Part shown: piece after piece, positions 38,472 through 47,626 of the stretch
Numbering within the stretch: the first letter of the stretch is position 1
How the letters are laid out: each line of letters opens with the position of its first letter
Assembly (NCBI GenBank): GCA_963720735.1
Contig: CAVRGL010000007.1
Coordinates: 74,653-138,652 of the forward strand
DNA: 64,000 nt
Reading direction: 5' to 3'
Source of the DNA: JBBRHQ01 sp963720735
GTDB taxonomy: Bacteria > Actinomycetota > Thermoleophilia > Solirubrobacterales > 70-9
Notes under the pieces: generated by a model
Told to the model about the DNA's origin: nothing
Databases searched by the model: none
What the model saw: only the letters and a program-made list of their open reading frames with translations
Position numbers and translations under genes: made by a program

Positions 38472-38846
38472 CTAGCCCGCCTTCGAATCAGCCTCGAGCG
38501 CGTCGACCCGCGCCGAGAGCTCGGCCAGCTGCTTCTCCAGCAGCCGCAGCTCGTCGCGGGTCGCCACCCGCATCCCCTCGATCGCCTCGACCAGCCTGGC
38601 CGCGGCGCCGGAGGAAGCCTCCTGGGCATCCTGGCCGCGCTGGCTGATCGCCTCGCGCGCGTCCTGGCCCCGCTGGGAGACGGACTGGCGGGCGTCGCGC
38701 CCGCGCCGGGTCACCTCGTCGAGCAGGTCCTGGGCGCGCTCCCCCGCCTCGGTGGTGGCCGCGAAGGTGCGATCGATCGCCTCGCGCAGGCTGTCCGAGA
38801 CCCCCTTCGAGGCCTCGCCGCCGCCGCTCTTGCCCGAGCCGTCCAC
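38472..38846 (-). CDS. Coiled-coil protein with 11-residue repeats (phasin-like)
   Basis: A 124-residue hydrophilic helical protein. Residues around 50-80 contain three tandem 11-residue units (RGRDARQSVSQ, RGQDAREAISQ, RGQDAQEASSG). A hendecad pattern suits a right-handed coiled coil or membrane- or granule-surface amphipathic helix, as in phasins and LEA-like proteins. A second coiled coil follows (ELRLLEKQLAELSARVDALE). No known enzymatic motif. It leads the unit into the epimerase, acyltransferase and peptidase, so a lipid-surface role is an attractive guess. Confidence 0.72.
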   Translation of the reverse strand: MDGSGKSGGGEASKGVSDSLREAIDRTFAATTEAGERAQDLLDEVTRRGRDARQSVSQRGQDAREAISQRGQDAQEASSGAAARLVEAIEGMRVATRDELRLLEKQLAELSARVDALEADSKAG

Positions 38847-38860
38847 GGCCTCAGAGCTTA

Positions 38861-39025
38861 GGGCCTATCCCGGTGGGGGGCGTGCGCCCGGGGGACGCCT
38901 GGGCCGAGCGGAACGGTGCCTGGACGGCCCTCGCATGGTGGGGCCATGTGGGGGCCGGCCAGGTGCCGTACCGCGATGTGCCCAGGCGTTCATCCGGGCG
39001 TGCGATCTCCTGCCGGGATAGGCCC
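38861..39025 (+). ncRNA. 165-nt long hairpin element, candidate structured RNA or palindromic repeat
   Basis: The plus strand folds into one almost continuous rod. The outer 13-bp perfect stem GGGCCTATCCCGG/CCGGGATAGGCCC (38861-38873 with 39013-39025) is followed by CGCCCGG/CCGGGCG, ACGCCTGGGC/GCCCAGGCGT (38895-38904 with 38980-38989), GCGG-x-ACGGTGCCTGG with its partner (38908-38923 with 38959-38974), CGGCCC/GGGCCG and CATGG/CCATG, closing on a 5-nt loop (38939-38943). Ten G.U-compatible pairs occur on the plus strand, which would be A.C mismatches on the minus strand; this favours a plus-strand RNA. It lies between divergent genes. It could instead be a MITE-like repeat. Confidence 0.6.
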
Positions 39026-39049
39026 AAGTCCGAATAACCTCGGGCGAGC

Positions 39050-39712
39050 GTGCCAGCCAGGCTCCGACCCAGCGCCCCGATCGCTTCCGACGCGGTCCTC
39101 ACCGGCGACCCGGCGCGGGCGATGATGCTGGCCCAGGAGCTGACAACCCGTCCGAAGATGAGCAACCACGCCCGCGGCCTCTGGGGCTACTGGGGGGTGA
39201 GGGAGGACGGTCGCGAGCTGACCGTCCAGTCGACCGGGACGGGAGGGCCGAGCGCGGCGCTCGTCCTCCGCGACCTCGCCGAGCTCGGCCTGAAGCGGGC
39301 GGTGCGGGTCGGGACCTGCGTCTCCGCCGATCCGGGCCTGGACCTTGGAGCGCTTCTGATCGTCACCGAGGCGCTGGCCGAGGACGGGGTCAGCCGCTCC
39401 CATGGCAAGCAGGGCGCCTCGCTCTCCGGCCAGCTGACCGACGCCGTGATCGCCGCCGGCGAGGGCGTCGAGACCGCCGTGGCGGCGAGCTTCGACGTGC
39501 TCCCCGCCCCGGAGCGGATCGAGGCGGCAGGAGCGAGGGTCGCCGACATGCAGACCGCGGCGCTGTTCTCGGTCGCGCCGGACCTCGGGGTCGAGGTCGG
39601 GGCGCTGCTGGTCGTCTCGGAGGACGCCGCCGGCGAGCGGATCGGCGACGAGCTGCTCGAGGATTCCGCGAAGCGCGCGGGACGGGTCGCCGTCGCCGCA
39701 CTCTCACCCTGA
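39050..39712 (+). CDS. Nucleoside phosphorylase (PNP/UDP family)
   Basis: A 220-residue protein from GTG 39050. VLTGDPARAMMLAQEL matches the phosphate-binding GDPxR motif, TVQSTGTGGPSAALVL the central fold, RVGTCVSADPGLDLGALLIVTEAL the ribose/phosphate part, and ADMQTAALFSVA the nucleoside-binding Glu/Met region (Gln in place of the usual Glu). It is likely a uridine or purine nucleoside phosphorylase or an MTAN-like relative. No strong RBS. It starts 24 bases downstream of the hairpin element, so that element may be its 5' leader. Confidence 0.82.
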   Translation: MPARLRPSAPIASDAVLTGDPARAMMLAQELTTRPKMSNHARGLWGYWGVREDGRELTVQSTGTGGPSAALVLRDLAELGLKRAVRVGTCVSADPGLDLGALLIVTEALAEDGVSRSHGKQGASLSGQLTDAVIAAGEGVETAVAASFDVLPAPERIEAAGARVADMQTAALFSVAPDLGVEVGALLVVSEDAAGERIGDELLEDSAKRAGRVAVAALSP

Positions 39713-39721
39713 GGTCGAGGC

Positions 39722-40078
39722 TTAGTCCTCGGTGCTGACGCTGACTTCGCTGTCGAGCCGGCGGCGGATCGCGGCGATGTCGCGGGCGACGTCGTCGATC
39801 TGCTCCTCGACCGCCTCCAGCCGGTGCGAGAGCGAGCGCAACCGGCGCTCCAGCCTCTCGACCTCTTCCGCAGATGACAGATTCAGCGCTCCCATCGCCG
39901 CATGCTGGGCCTCGATCGCCCGCTCGCGGGCGCCGAAGGCGGCGGAGAGGGCGCCGCTCAACATCGGGTTGTCGAGCAGTGCCTGGGCGAGGTCGCCGAC
40001 CGCCTGCTCGCCGCGGGCGCGGATGCTGTCCTCCTCCGCCTCCCGGCCGCCGTCCTCGTATTCTTCCTCGCTGTCCAC
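39722..40078 (-). CDS. Acidic coiled-coil protein
   Basis: A 118-residue protein from GTG 40078 (the 39 residues upstream in the frame look non-coding). It has an acidic N-terminus (DSEEEYEDGG), a short hydrophobic helix (LLDNPMLSGALSAAFGA) and a long coiled coil (EVERLERRLRSLSHRLEAVEEQIDDVARDIAAIRRRL). It resembles phasin or PHA-associated proteins and shares general design with the hendecad protein at 38472-38846; the two flank the hairpin element and the phosphorylase. Function unknown. The upstream 40079-40302 region holds GC-rich hairpins but no ORF I can support. Confidence 0.65.
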   Translation of the reverse strand: MDSEEEYEDGGREAEEDSIRARGEQAVGDLAQALLDNPMLSGALSAAFGARERAIEAQHAAMGALNLSSAEEVERLERRLRSLSHRLEAVEEQIDDVARDIAAIRRRLDSEVSVSTED

Positions 40079-40302
40079 CGGGTCAGCGTACACCGCTGCC
40101 GGCAAGGTTGTGGGCGCGTTAACCCCCGCCTGCGCGGGGCGGGCCGTCCGCCCGCGAAGGGTAGTTTTCAGGCACGGGTGCGGCCCTTGCAATGGGAGAG
40201 CGGAACAAATAGCGTTGCCGTGGCTGTGCGTGGGGAGAGCGCGCGCGGCGCGGCGCCCTTCACCACGCCTTCCCTGGGTTGCAGGAGATCAGTCGCCGTC
40301 AG

Positions 40303-43300
40303 ATGAGACATAAGCTCGCACTGACCGTCGCCCTCGCCATCCTGATGGCGGTGGTCGCCGGGGGGAGCATGGCCGGAGCCGCGTCGACCGCGAGCTCCGG
40401 CACCGCCGGGACCGGCTCGGGGGAACCGACCACGCCGGCGAGCCCGACGCCTCCGGTGGTCGTTCCGGGGACGCCGATTGGGGGAGGCGGCGTGCAGGCG
40501 GCCCCTCCGCTCTCCGGGGCAATCAACGCGCCCCCCGAAAACGGCGGATCCGGGGCGCCGGGGATCGGGTCCAACAGCGAGCAGACCGCGCCCACCCCAT
40601 CGGGGGGCGCCAGCTCCGGAGCCGCCGCGGCGCCCGGCACCCCCTCGACCTCCTTCGCCCCGATCGGCCCCTCCCCCCTCGGGGTCCCAAACTTCGTCAT
40701 CGAGTCGTTCGAGATCCCGCCCTTCCTTCTGCCGATCTACCAGGCCTGCGGGACCCAGTACGACATCCCCTGGCAGGTGCTGGCATCGATCAACAAGATC
40801 GAGACGGCCTTCGGCACCAACCTCAACGTCTCCAGCGCCGGCGCCGAGGGCTGGATGCAGTTCATCCCCTCGACCTGGGCCACCTACGGGGTCGACGCCA
40901 ACGGCGACGGCCTCAAGGATCCCTACAACCCGGTGGACGCGATCTGCGCCGCGGCTCGCTACCTCAAGGCCGCCGGTGGCGAGACCGACATCTACAACGC
41001 GATCCTCGCCTACAACCACGCCGACTGGTACGCGCAGGAGGTGCTGCTTTACGCGCGGGCCTACACCCAGCTTCCCGACAGCCTCGTCAGCTCGCTGACC
41101 GGACTCACCGAGGGAGCTCACTTCCCCGTCGCGGCCAAGGCCCGCTACGTGGACGCGATCTCGACCGCTGCCGCCAAGCGCAATGCGCGGCCCAGCCGCA
41201 GCGCCCAGGCCCACAACGCCGCACAGGTCGTCGGATCCTCGCCGGGGCGCACCGGCATCGACATCTACTCGAAGCAGGGGGCCCCGGTGGTCGCCGTCAA
41301 CGACGGCGTGATCAAGGCGATCGGCTCATCGCCCGCGCTGGGCCGCTACATCGTCCTCCAGGACGCCTATGGAAACCGCTACACGTACGGCCAGTTGGGG
41401 GAGATCGTCAGCGACTACCCGGTGCCCAAGCCGAGACCGCTGACGGCCAAGGACTTCAAGCTGATCACGCCTCCTGCGGACAAGAAGCCGAGCGCCCCGG
41501 CGACCAACACCACGGCCTCCGACAACGCTCTCAACACCCTTCCACACTCTCAATCAGAGAATGAGGGTTCAGCCAAGAGCACCCAGGGAGACGGTTCTGG
41601 GGCGCCGGCACCTGGAACCTCCGGCACGGGCCAGACCGGCCCAGCCGGCGCGCCGACCACCGGGACCGCGGCAGGAGGGGGGCCGACCGGCGCGACGGGT
41701 GTGAACGGCATCGCCGGACCGACCGGCGCCACCCGCGCCTCCGGGCAGACGGGAGCCGGCGGATCAACAGGGGCCACCGGCTCGACCGGAGCGACCGGCG
41801 AGCGGGGCCAGGAGTCTGGGGGCAAGCACCCGCCCAAGGTGATCAAGCCGAGCGTCAAGATCCCCGCGGGCGCCGCCCCCGGGGCCACCGACACCGGCGG
41901 CAAGGACAGCACGGCCCGCCAGCGCGCCTACGCGCTGCCCTCCCGCCCCGCGGTCAAGAAGGTCACCGCGCACGGCGCCAACGTCTCCGGCACCCTCGCC
42001 TACTCGACCTTCAGCAACTACTACAACGACGTCTACGCCTACAACAGCAAGTCCTCGACGCTGCGGCCGCTGAAGGTGGGCTCATCGGTGATCGGCGGCA
42101 CCGTCCTCGGCAGGATCGGCAGCTCCGGCGGCAGCCCCCACGTCAAATTCGGGATCCGACCGGCGGGCAAGAACGCGCCCCAGATCGATCCGAAGCCGAT
42201 CCTAGACGGCTGGAAGCTGCTCGAGGCGACAGCGATCTACGGATCCAATGGCAAGAACCGGCTCAAGTCCAGCCTCGGCGTCGGCGGGGTCCTGCTTCTG
42301 TCCAAGAGCGCACTCCAGCGCCGCGTCCTCAACGACCCGCGGCTCTCGATCTATTCCTGCGGGCGCAACGACATCGCCACCGGCCAGATCGACCGCCGCA
42401 TCCTGGCCGCGATGGAGTACCTGGTCGAGAAGGGCTTCCGCCTGAGCATCACCTCGCTCAAGTGCGGCCACAGCTTCCTCACGTCGTCGGGCAACGTCTC
42501 CGAGCACACCACCGGCGACGCGATGGACATCGCCGTCATCAACGGCGTTCCCGTAACCGGCCACCAGGGGCCTGGCACGCTTTCCGACGCCCTGATCAGG
42601 GCCCTGCTGCAGTTGCAGGGAACGATGGCACCGCACCAGATCATCTCGCTCGAGGACCTGCCCGGACCCCAGAGCTTTGCCCTCGCGGACCACTACGACC
42701 ATGTCCATGTCGGCTACATGCCGGAGGCCGCCGGCAGCACCTCGACCTATCAGTACCCGTTCCTCAACGCGGTCCAGGGCCGAGTCGACCAAGGCGTCGA
42801 CTTCACCGGCGTCGGCCCGATCCTGGCGATCGGCCGAGCCCGGGTGATCAAGACGGGGGCGCCTGGCTGGCCGGTCGGTGGCGGCGTTCTCTACCAGCTC
42901 CTCGACGGGCCGCGCGCGGGGCAGTTCATCTTCGTCAACGAGGGGGTCACCGCGACCGTCCACGCGGGCCAGACCGTGGCCGCGGGCCAGCAGATCGCCA
43001 CCTTCTTGCCCGGCAGCTCGATCGAGATCGGCTTCGCCGATTCCGCCGGCACGCCGCTGAGTCATGCGGTCTACCACGAGGGCGACGTCACCCCCTGGGG
43101 GCGGAGGATGGAGGCCTTCCTCTCCGACCTCAGCGGTGCCGGCGGCGGCTCACTTCTAACGCCGGACCAATGGAACCGCTTGATCAAGCGGCTCGGCCAG
43201 ATCCAGAACCCGACGGTCCCGGCGACACCGTCGGGGTACGCACTCCGGCACCGCGGCTCGCAGAATTCGGGCAAGCCGAAGAAGGGGGGGCACGCCGGCC

Positions 43301-43344
43301 ACGGGTCCGGCGGCAAGCGGCAGAACAGCGGGAGCGGCGACTAG
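40303..43344 (+). CDS. Large secreted cell-wall hydrolase: lytic transglycosylase, M23-like, collagen-like and M15-like modules
   Basis: A 1013-residue secreted protein. Residues 1-33 form a signal peptide and a Pro/Gly/Ser-rich linker follows. Residues about 150-262 are a transglycosylase-like domain (YDIPWQVLASINKIETAFG, EGWMQFIPSTWATYG). Residues 316-376 and 596-621 look like the two halves of a degenerate M23 peptidase, split by a collagen-like GATG-x-x-G region (about 442-509). Residues 666-808 resemble an M15-type DD-carboxypeptidase (SEHTTGDAMDIA, DHYDHVHVGYM), and 822-919 are a second M23-like barrel. M23 catalytic His residues are not all evident. ATG 40303 is preferred over TTG 40279. 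A Lys/Gly-rich tail may bind the wall. Confidence 0.85.
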   Translation: MRHKLALTVALAILMAVVAGGSMAGAASTASSGTAGTGSGEPTTPASPTPPVVVPGTPIGGGGVQAAPPLSGAINAPPENGGSGAPGIGSNSEQTAPTPSGGASSGAAAAPGTPSTSFAPIGPSPLGVPNFVIESFEIPPFLLPIYQACGTQYDIPWQVLASINKIETAFGTNLNVSSAGAEGWMQFIPSTWATYGVDANGDGLKDPYNPVDAICAAARYLKAAGGETDIYNAILAYNHADWYAQEVLLYARAYTQLPDSLVSSLTGLTEGAHFPVAAKARYVDAISTAAAKRNARPSRSAQAHNAAQVVGSSPGRTGIDIYSKQGAPVVAVNDGVIKAIGSSPALGRYIVLQDAYGNRYTYGQLGEIVSDYPVPKPRPLTAKDFKLITPPADKKPSAPATNTTASDNALNTLPHSQSENEGSAKSTQGDGSGAPAPGTSGTGQTGPAGAPTTGTAAGGGPTGATGVNGIAGPTGATRASGQTGAGGSTGATGSTGATGERGQESGGKHPPKVIKPSVKIPAGAAPGATDTGGKDSTARQRAYALPSRPAVKKVTAHGANVSGTLAYSTFSNYYNDVYAYNSKSSTLRPLKVGSSVIGGTVLGRIGSSGGSPHVKFGIRPAGKNAPQIDPKPILDGWKLLEATAIYGSNGKNRLKSSLGVGGVLLLSKSALQRRVLNDPRLSIYSCGRNDIATGQIDRRILAAMEYLVEKGFRLSITSLKCGHSFLTSSGNVSEHTTGDAMDIAVINGVPVTGHQGPGTLSDALIRALLQLQGTMAPHQIISLEDLPGPQSFALADHYDHVHVGYMPEAAGSTSTYQYPFLNAVQGRVDQGVDFTGVGPILAIGRARVIKTGAPGWPVGGGVLYQLLDGPRAGQFIFVNEGVTATVHAGQTVAAGQQIATFLPGSSIEIGFADSAGTPLSHAVYHEGDVTPWGRRMEAFLSDLSGAGGGSLLTPDQWNRLIKRLGQIQNPTVPATPSGYALRHRGSQNSGKPKKGGHAGHGSGGKRQNSGSGD

Positions 43345-43382
43345 CCGCCAGAATCCCGCCCCTGTCCCCGTTCTTCGGATTC

Positions 43383-44243
43383 GTGCAGTTCGACTACCCG
43401 GGCACGATCGGCCTGCCCGACGGCCGCTACCTCTCGCGGCGCCCGGCCGAGGGGGATTCCGACCCGGAGGAGCGGGTGCTGGTGATCGCCACCGAGGGCG
43501 CCCCTCCCCCACCTCGCCGGCGCCGGATGCGGCCGCGGGCGGTCGATCCCGGCTCGGGACCGGAACCCCTGCCGCTGACCCGGGCGACCGCGATCCGCGG
43601 CTTCGAGCCCTTCGCCGAGGAGACCGACGCGGAGCGCTGGCTCGGGGAGGCGACCGAGGTCGCCGAAACCGCCGACGCATTGATCGAGGAGGGGCTGGGG
43701 CTGCTCAACCGGGCGCTCCACGCCCACGCCGTCGCCTCCGCTGACCCCTACGAGCCGCCGCTCAGCGCTCACCGCGCCGCCGCGGTGCGGATCGGCTGGG
43801 GCAGTGGCGACCAGGTCGCCGCGGGGAAGTTCGCCGCGGCCCGCCAGATCGACGTCCACGGGGGAATGCCGAAGCGCCGCCGCGCCGATGACCTGCGCCC
43901 GCAGGAGCGGGTCGCCGCGGTGCTCGGGGGCCGGGAGGGGATCGACGTCTGCGAGACGATGCTGCTGCGCGCCAGGGCCGACCTCGACGCGGGCCGCACC
44001 CGCGAGGCGGCGCTGCAGCTGCGGGTCGGCCTCGAGGCGCTGCTGGCCGAGCTGCCCGGCGCCGTCGAGGACCCCGGCCACAGCGAGGACATCGAGCTCC
44101 TGAGCGAGCGGCGCGGCGAGGCCGGCGACGCCGCGAACGCCGCGCTGCGCGAGGATCTCGACCCCGCCGCCGCGGCCGCCGTCGGGGAGCTGCTCGCTGT
44201 ATGCGAGCGGGTGCTGCGCCGCCGCCGGGTGCTGCGCGGATGA
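43383..44243 (+). CDS. Protein of unknown function
   Basis: A 286-residue protein from GTG 43383 (MQFDYPGTIGLPDGRYLSRR). The N-terminal half has a compact globular look (GRYLSR, EERVLVIATEGAPPPPRRRRMRPRA) with a Pro/Arg-rich linker; the C-terminal half is Ala/Arg/Glu-rich helical (ALHAHAVASADPYEPPLS, ETMLLRARADLDAGRTREAALQLRVGLEALLAEL), compatible with a helical repeat. The domain family is not recognised. It overlaps the lipase gene by ATGA and so may be coupled to it. Confidence 0.65.
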   Translation: MQFDYPGTIGLPDGRYLSRRPAEGDSDPEERVLVIATEGAPPPPRRRRMRPRAVDPGSGPEPLPLTRATAIRGFEPFAEETDAERWLGEATEVAETADALIEEGLGLLNRALHAHAVASADPYEPPLSAHRAAAVRIGWGSGDQVAAGKFAAARQIDVHGGMPKRRRADDLRPQERVAAVLGGREGIDVCETMLLRARADLDAGRTREAALQLRVGLEALLAELPGAVEDPGHSEDIELLSERRGEAGDAANAALREDLDPAAAAAVGELLAVCERVLRRRRVLRG

Positions 44244-45091
44244 GCGCCGGGATCCGCCACGACGAGGGAGCCTTCACCGGGGCGGGCGGCCTCGAGATCT
44301 ACTGGCAGTCGTGGCGCGCCGAGGTCCCGGTGAAGGCCGTCGTCGTGATCGCCCATGGCGCCGGCGAGCACGGCGGGCGCTACCGCCACCTGGTCGAGCG
44401 GATCGTCCCCGCGGGCTATCCGGTCTTCGCCCACGACCATCGCGGTCACGGCCACTCCGAGGGAAAGCGGGCGGTGATCGACCGGATGGCGAACGCCACC
44501 GCCGACCTCGACGCCTTCATCGCCCGGGCCCGCGAGGCCGAGCCGGCGGGGCCGCTGATCCTGCTCGGCCACAGCATGGGCGGCTGCATCTCGCTCGACT
44601 ACGTGCTCGAGGACCAATCGAGGCTCGACGCGATCGTCCTCTCCGCCCCGGCGGCGAAGCTCGAATCAGCCTCGGCTGCGACCCGCCTCGCGGGCCGGCT
44701 GCTCTCGGCGCTCGCCCCGGGGGTGGGCGTGTTCGCGGTGGACGCCGAGCTCATCTCCCACGATCCGGACGAGGTCGAGGCCTACCGCACCGACCCGCTC
44801 GTCCACCAGGGCAAGCTGCCGGCGCGGACGATCGCCGAGATGGCGGCGGCGATCGAGACCTTCGAGCAGCGCATGGGCAACCTCACCCTGCCCCTGCTCG
44901 GGTTCCACGGAGGCGATGACCGTCTCGTCCCGGTGGACGCCAGTCGCATGGTCAACGAGCTGGCCGGCTCGGAGGAGAAGACCCTGAAGGTCTACGAGGG
45001 CCTCTACCACGAGACCCTCAACGAGCGCCCCGCCGACCGCGAGCGGGTCATCGACGACCTGCTCGCCTGGCTCGACGCCCACAGCGGCTGA
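44240..45091 (+). CDS. Monoacylglycerol lipase-type alpha/beta hydrolase
   Basis: A 283-residue serine hydrolase from ATG 44240, inside the upstream stop. The oxyanion region is HGAGEHGGRY, the charge-clamp HDHRGHGHSEG, the nucleophile elbow LGHSMGGCISLD, the acid in HGGDDRLVP and the His in GLYHETLNE. This order is diagnostic of the monoglyceride lipase (Hydrolase_4) family. No signal peptide, so it is probably cytoplasmic. It is the last gene of the three-gene plus-strand run that begins with the wall hydrolase. Confidence 0.92.
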   Translation: MSAGIRHDEGAFTGAGGLEIYWQSWRAEVPVKAVVVIAHGAGEHGGRYRHLVERIVPAGYPVFAHDHRGHGHSEGKRAVIDRMANATADLDAFIARAREAEPAGPLILLGHSMGGCISLDYVLEDQSRLDAIVLSAPAAKLESASAATRLAGRLLSALAPGVGVFAVDAELISHDPDEVEAYRTDPLVHQGKLPARTIAEMAAAIETFEQRMGNLTLPLLGFHGGDDRLVPVDASRMVNELAGSEEKTLKVYEGLYHETLNERPADRERVIDDLLAWLDAHSG

Positions 45092-45208
45092 GTCCCCGGC
45101 GGGGCCAGATCGTTGAGCGGTCCGTAGCGGTCACGATTTGGCTTGAACAAGCGAAACGGTCAGCGGATCTAGCAAGGCGCTGAACCATCCACAGCGAACT
45201 CCCCCCTT

Positions 45209-45853
45209 CTAGGCGGCCGTGGCTAGCTGTGGCTGCACCCGTCGCAGGGCCCCGGGATCTCCCTCGTACTTCAACCCGCGCTTGCGGGCCCTGGCGAGGT
45301 CGAGCCGGCCCGAGAGCAGGCCGAGGATGGGGTGCGGCGGCCCGGATATCACCGCGTCGGGCTGATCTGCCGTGCCTGGGTGGGCGCGAATCCCGCCGTC
45401 GATCGTCTCGATCACGATCGACTCGTTGCCGGCCCGCACCTCGATCGTGATCGGCGGCTCGTCGGGCGCCTGATCGCTGAGGAAGAGCTCTGCAGGCAAC
45501 GTCAGCCACTGGCTGCAGAAGGCATCGTCTCCGGGCCCCTCGACCATGAACGGAACACCCCACTCGCCCAGCTCTACGATCACGGACCGTAGCTCCTCGC
45601 CGCGTGGGGTGAGGCGGAAGAGCGTTGTCGCTACCGGCGGCGGCGCGTCCTCGCGAGAGACGATCCCCGCCTGCTCGAGCTCGCGCAGCCGATCGGCGAG
45701 CAGGTTGGTGGCGATGCCTGGCAGGCCGTTACGGAGATCGGTGTAGCGGCAGGCCCCGCGCAAGAGCAGCTCGCGGACGATCAGCAATGTCCAGCGGTCG
45801 CCGATGACATCCAGGGCCTTGGCCACGGAGCAGTACTGGCCGTAGGAGCGCAT
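45209..45853 (-). CDS. HxlR-family transcriptional regulator with an SCP2-like C-terminal domain
   Basis: A 214-residue regulator. The winged helix is typical of HxlR: CSVAKALDVIGDRWTLLIVREL, TDLRNGLPGIATNLLADRLRELEQAGIVSRE, LTPRGEEL. The C-terminal 100 residues (EPPITIEVRAGNESIVIETIDGGI, AVISGPPHPILGLLSGRLD) resemble an SCP2-type lipid-binding fold. It is divergent from the MFS transporter at 45932, and probably represses or controls it in response to a hydrophobic ligand. The regulatory link is inferred. Confidence 0.88.
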   Translation of the reverse strand: MRSYGQYCSVAKALDVIGDRWTLLIVRELLLRGACRYTDLRNGLPGIATNLLADRLRELEQAGIVSREDAPPPVATTLFRLTPRGEELRSVIVELGEWGVPFMVEGPGDDAFCSQWLTLPAELFLSDQAPDEPPITIEVRAGNESIVIETIDGGIRAHPGTADQPDAVISGPPHPILGLLSGRLDLARARKRGLKYEGDPGALRRVQPQLATAA

Positions 45854-45931
45854 GTCTTAAGTCTACCCGCTCTATGAGATTCTTGTCACATACTTTGTGT
45901 TTTTCTATCTGCTACTTTAGAAATTAGTCGA
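45854..45931. promoter_or_regulatory. AT-rich divergent promoter/operator region
   Basis: This 78-base gap is much more AT-rich than the window. It holds a small inverted repeat CACA-N5-TGTG (45887-45899), a plausible HxlR operator half-site pair. Exact -10 and -35 boxes are ambiguous. Confidence 0.4.
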
Positions 45932-47497
45932 ATGAACCGCAAGCCACTGATCCTCGCCTCGCTCCTCCTCGCGGCCTTCGCGATCAACCTCGACACGACG
46001 ATCGTCAACGTCGCGCTGCCGACCTTGGTGCGCGAGCTGCATGCATCGAACACCCAACTGCAATGGATCGTCGACGCCTACAACCTCGTCTTCGCAGCGC
46101 TGTTGCTCGCCTCGGGCAGCCTCTTCGACCGAATCGGCCGCAAGGGGATGCTGCTCGCCGGGCTTGGCGTCTTCGGCGTCGCGAGCGTCGCCGGCGCCCT
46201 GATGACGACCCCGGGGCAGCTGATCGTCGCGCGCGCGCGTCATGGGCCTGGGCGCGGCGATGATCTTCCCCGCCACGCTCTCGCTGATCACCAACGTCTT
46301 CACCGAGCGCGGCGAGCGGGCCCGGGCGATCGGGCTCTGGGGCGCGACCGCCGGCGCGGCGATCGCCCTGGGGCCGATCGCCGGCGGCTGGCTGCTGGAG
46401 CACTTCTCCTGGGACAGCATCTTCTTCGCCCTGGTGCCGGTGGCGGCCCTCGGCGCTGCCTTCGTCGCCTGGGTGGTACCGACCTCGCGCGATCCACAGC
46501 GCCGGAAGGCCGACCCGGCGGGATTGTGCTTTCCACGGCGGCCATGGCGCTGCTCATCTACACGATCATCGAGGCGCCGAACTACGGCTGGGGCAGCACC
46601 CGCAGCTTGCCGGCTTCGCCCTCTTCGGCGGGGTTGCTAGGGGCTTTCGTTGCCTGGGAGCGCCGCGCGCCGGCGCCGATGCTCGACGTCAGCCTGTTTC
46701 GCAATCCACGCTTCACGGCAGCCAGCGGCTCGGTCACGATCGCCTTCTTCACCCTGTTCGGCTTCATCTTCCTGATCACCCAGTACTTCCAGTTCTTCAA
46801 GGGCTACAGCCCGCTCTCGGCCGGCGTGCACCTGCTGCCGGTTGCCACTGCGGTCGGGATCGCGTCGGTGCTCGGCACCAAGCTCGCCGTCCGCTTCGGC
46901 ACCAAGCTGGTCGTGGCCGGCGGCCTGGCCGCCATGCCGGCTTCTACCTCTGGGTGTCGACGCGCCAGCGCAGCACGAGCTACACCACAATCGCCGCCCA
47001 GATGGTCCTGCTACGGCACCGGCATGGGCTTCACCAGCGCGCCCGCGACCGAGGCGATCATGGGCGTCGTGCCCAAGGCCAAAGCCGGCGTCGGCTCGGC
47101 CGTCAACGACGCCACCCGCCTGCTCGGCGGCACCCTCGGCGTTGCGGTGATCGGCAGCGTCTACGCGTCCCTATATACGAGCCGCCTGACCAACTCGCTC
47201 CCGGCGCGACTTCCCGGGCATCTCGCCCAGGCAGCCCACTCCTCGGTTGGCGGCGCGCTGGAAACGGCGGACGGCTTGGCCAGCGCGGGTCAGCTGGGTC
47301 TGGCCGGGGCCGTCCATCATGCCGCCAGCCAGGGCTTCTTTGACGGCTTCAGCGCCAGTTGCCTGGTGGCGGCGGGCGTCGCGGTGGCCGGAGCAATCAT
47401 GGCTCTGGCTCTGCTCCCCGCCCAGCCGAGCTCCTACGGCGAAGAGGTGAGTCGTGCGCGGGTCCAGCCCCAGCCGGTCACCGCTGCGCTGGATTGA
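45932..47497 (+). pseudogene. MFS drug efflux transporter, DHA2 type, broken by about four single-base indels
   Basis: All parts of a DHA2 exporter of about 520 residues are present but in shifting frames. The start (DTTIVNVALPTLVRELH, GRKGMLLAG) reads in frame 1 and changes near 46238, where a CG-repeat tract gains a base. ATLSLITNVFTERGERA continues in another frame until a base is missing near 46523. IYTIIEAPNYGWGS is again frame 1, with a lost base near 46938 and a gained base near 47010, before TGMGFTSAPATEAIMGVVP. The indels sum to zero. It is either a decayed gene or an error-rich assembly; neighbours show the same pattern. Confidence 0.78.
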
Positions 47498-47626
47498 GAG
47501 AACGGACCCGCCGCCACGTGACGGCTGGCGAGTGCGGTGCCAGAGCAGCGCAGAGGCTGTCGGCGATCGCCGTCGCAAAAGCGTTCGATGCCACGCGCAC
47601 CGAGCTCTGCGTGATGCACTGTCGCG

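Noticed and set aside
38752..39021. Plus-strand open frame of 89 codons over the 165-nt hairpin
   Set aside because: It overlaps the coiled-coil gene antisense and the hairpin, with no protein-like pattern.
41630..41830. Repeated GC-rich units resembling a CRISPR or tandem repeat array
   Set aside because: They are in-frame codons for collagen-like Gly-Ala-Thr-Gly repeats in the wall hydrolase; no spacers or palindromic repeats.
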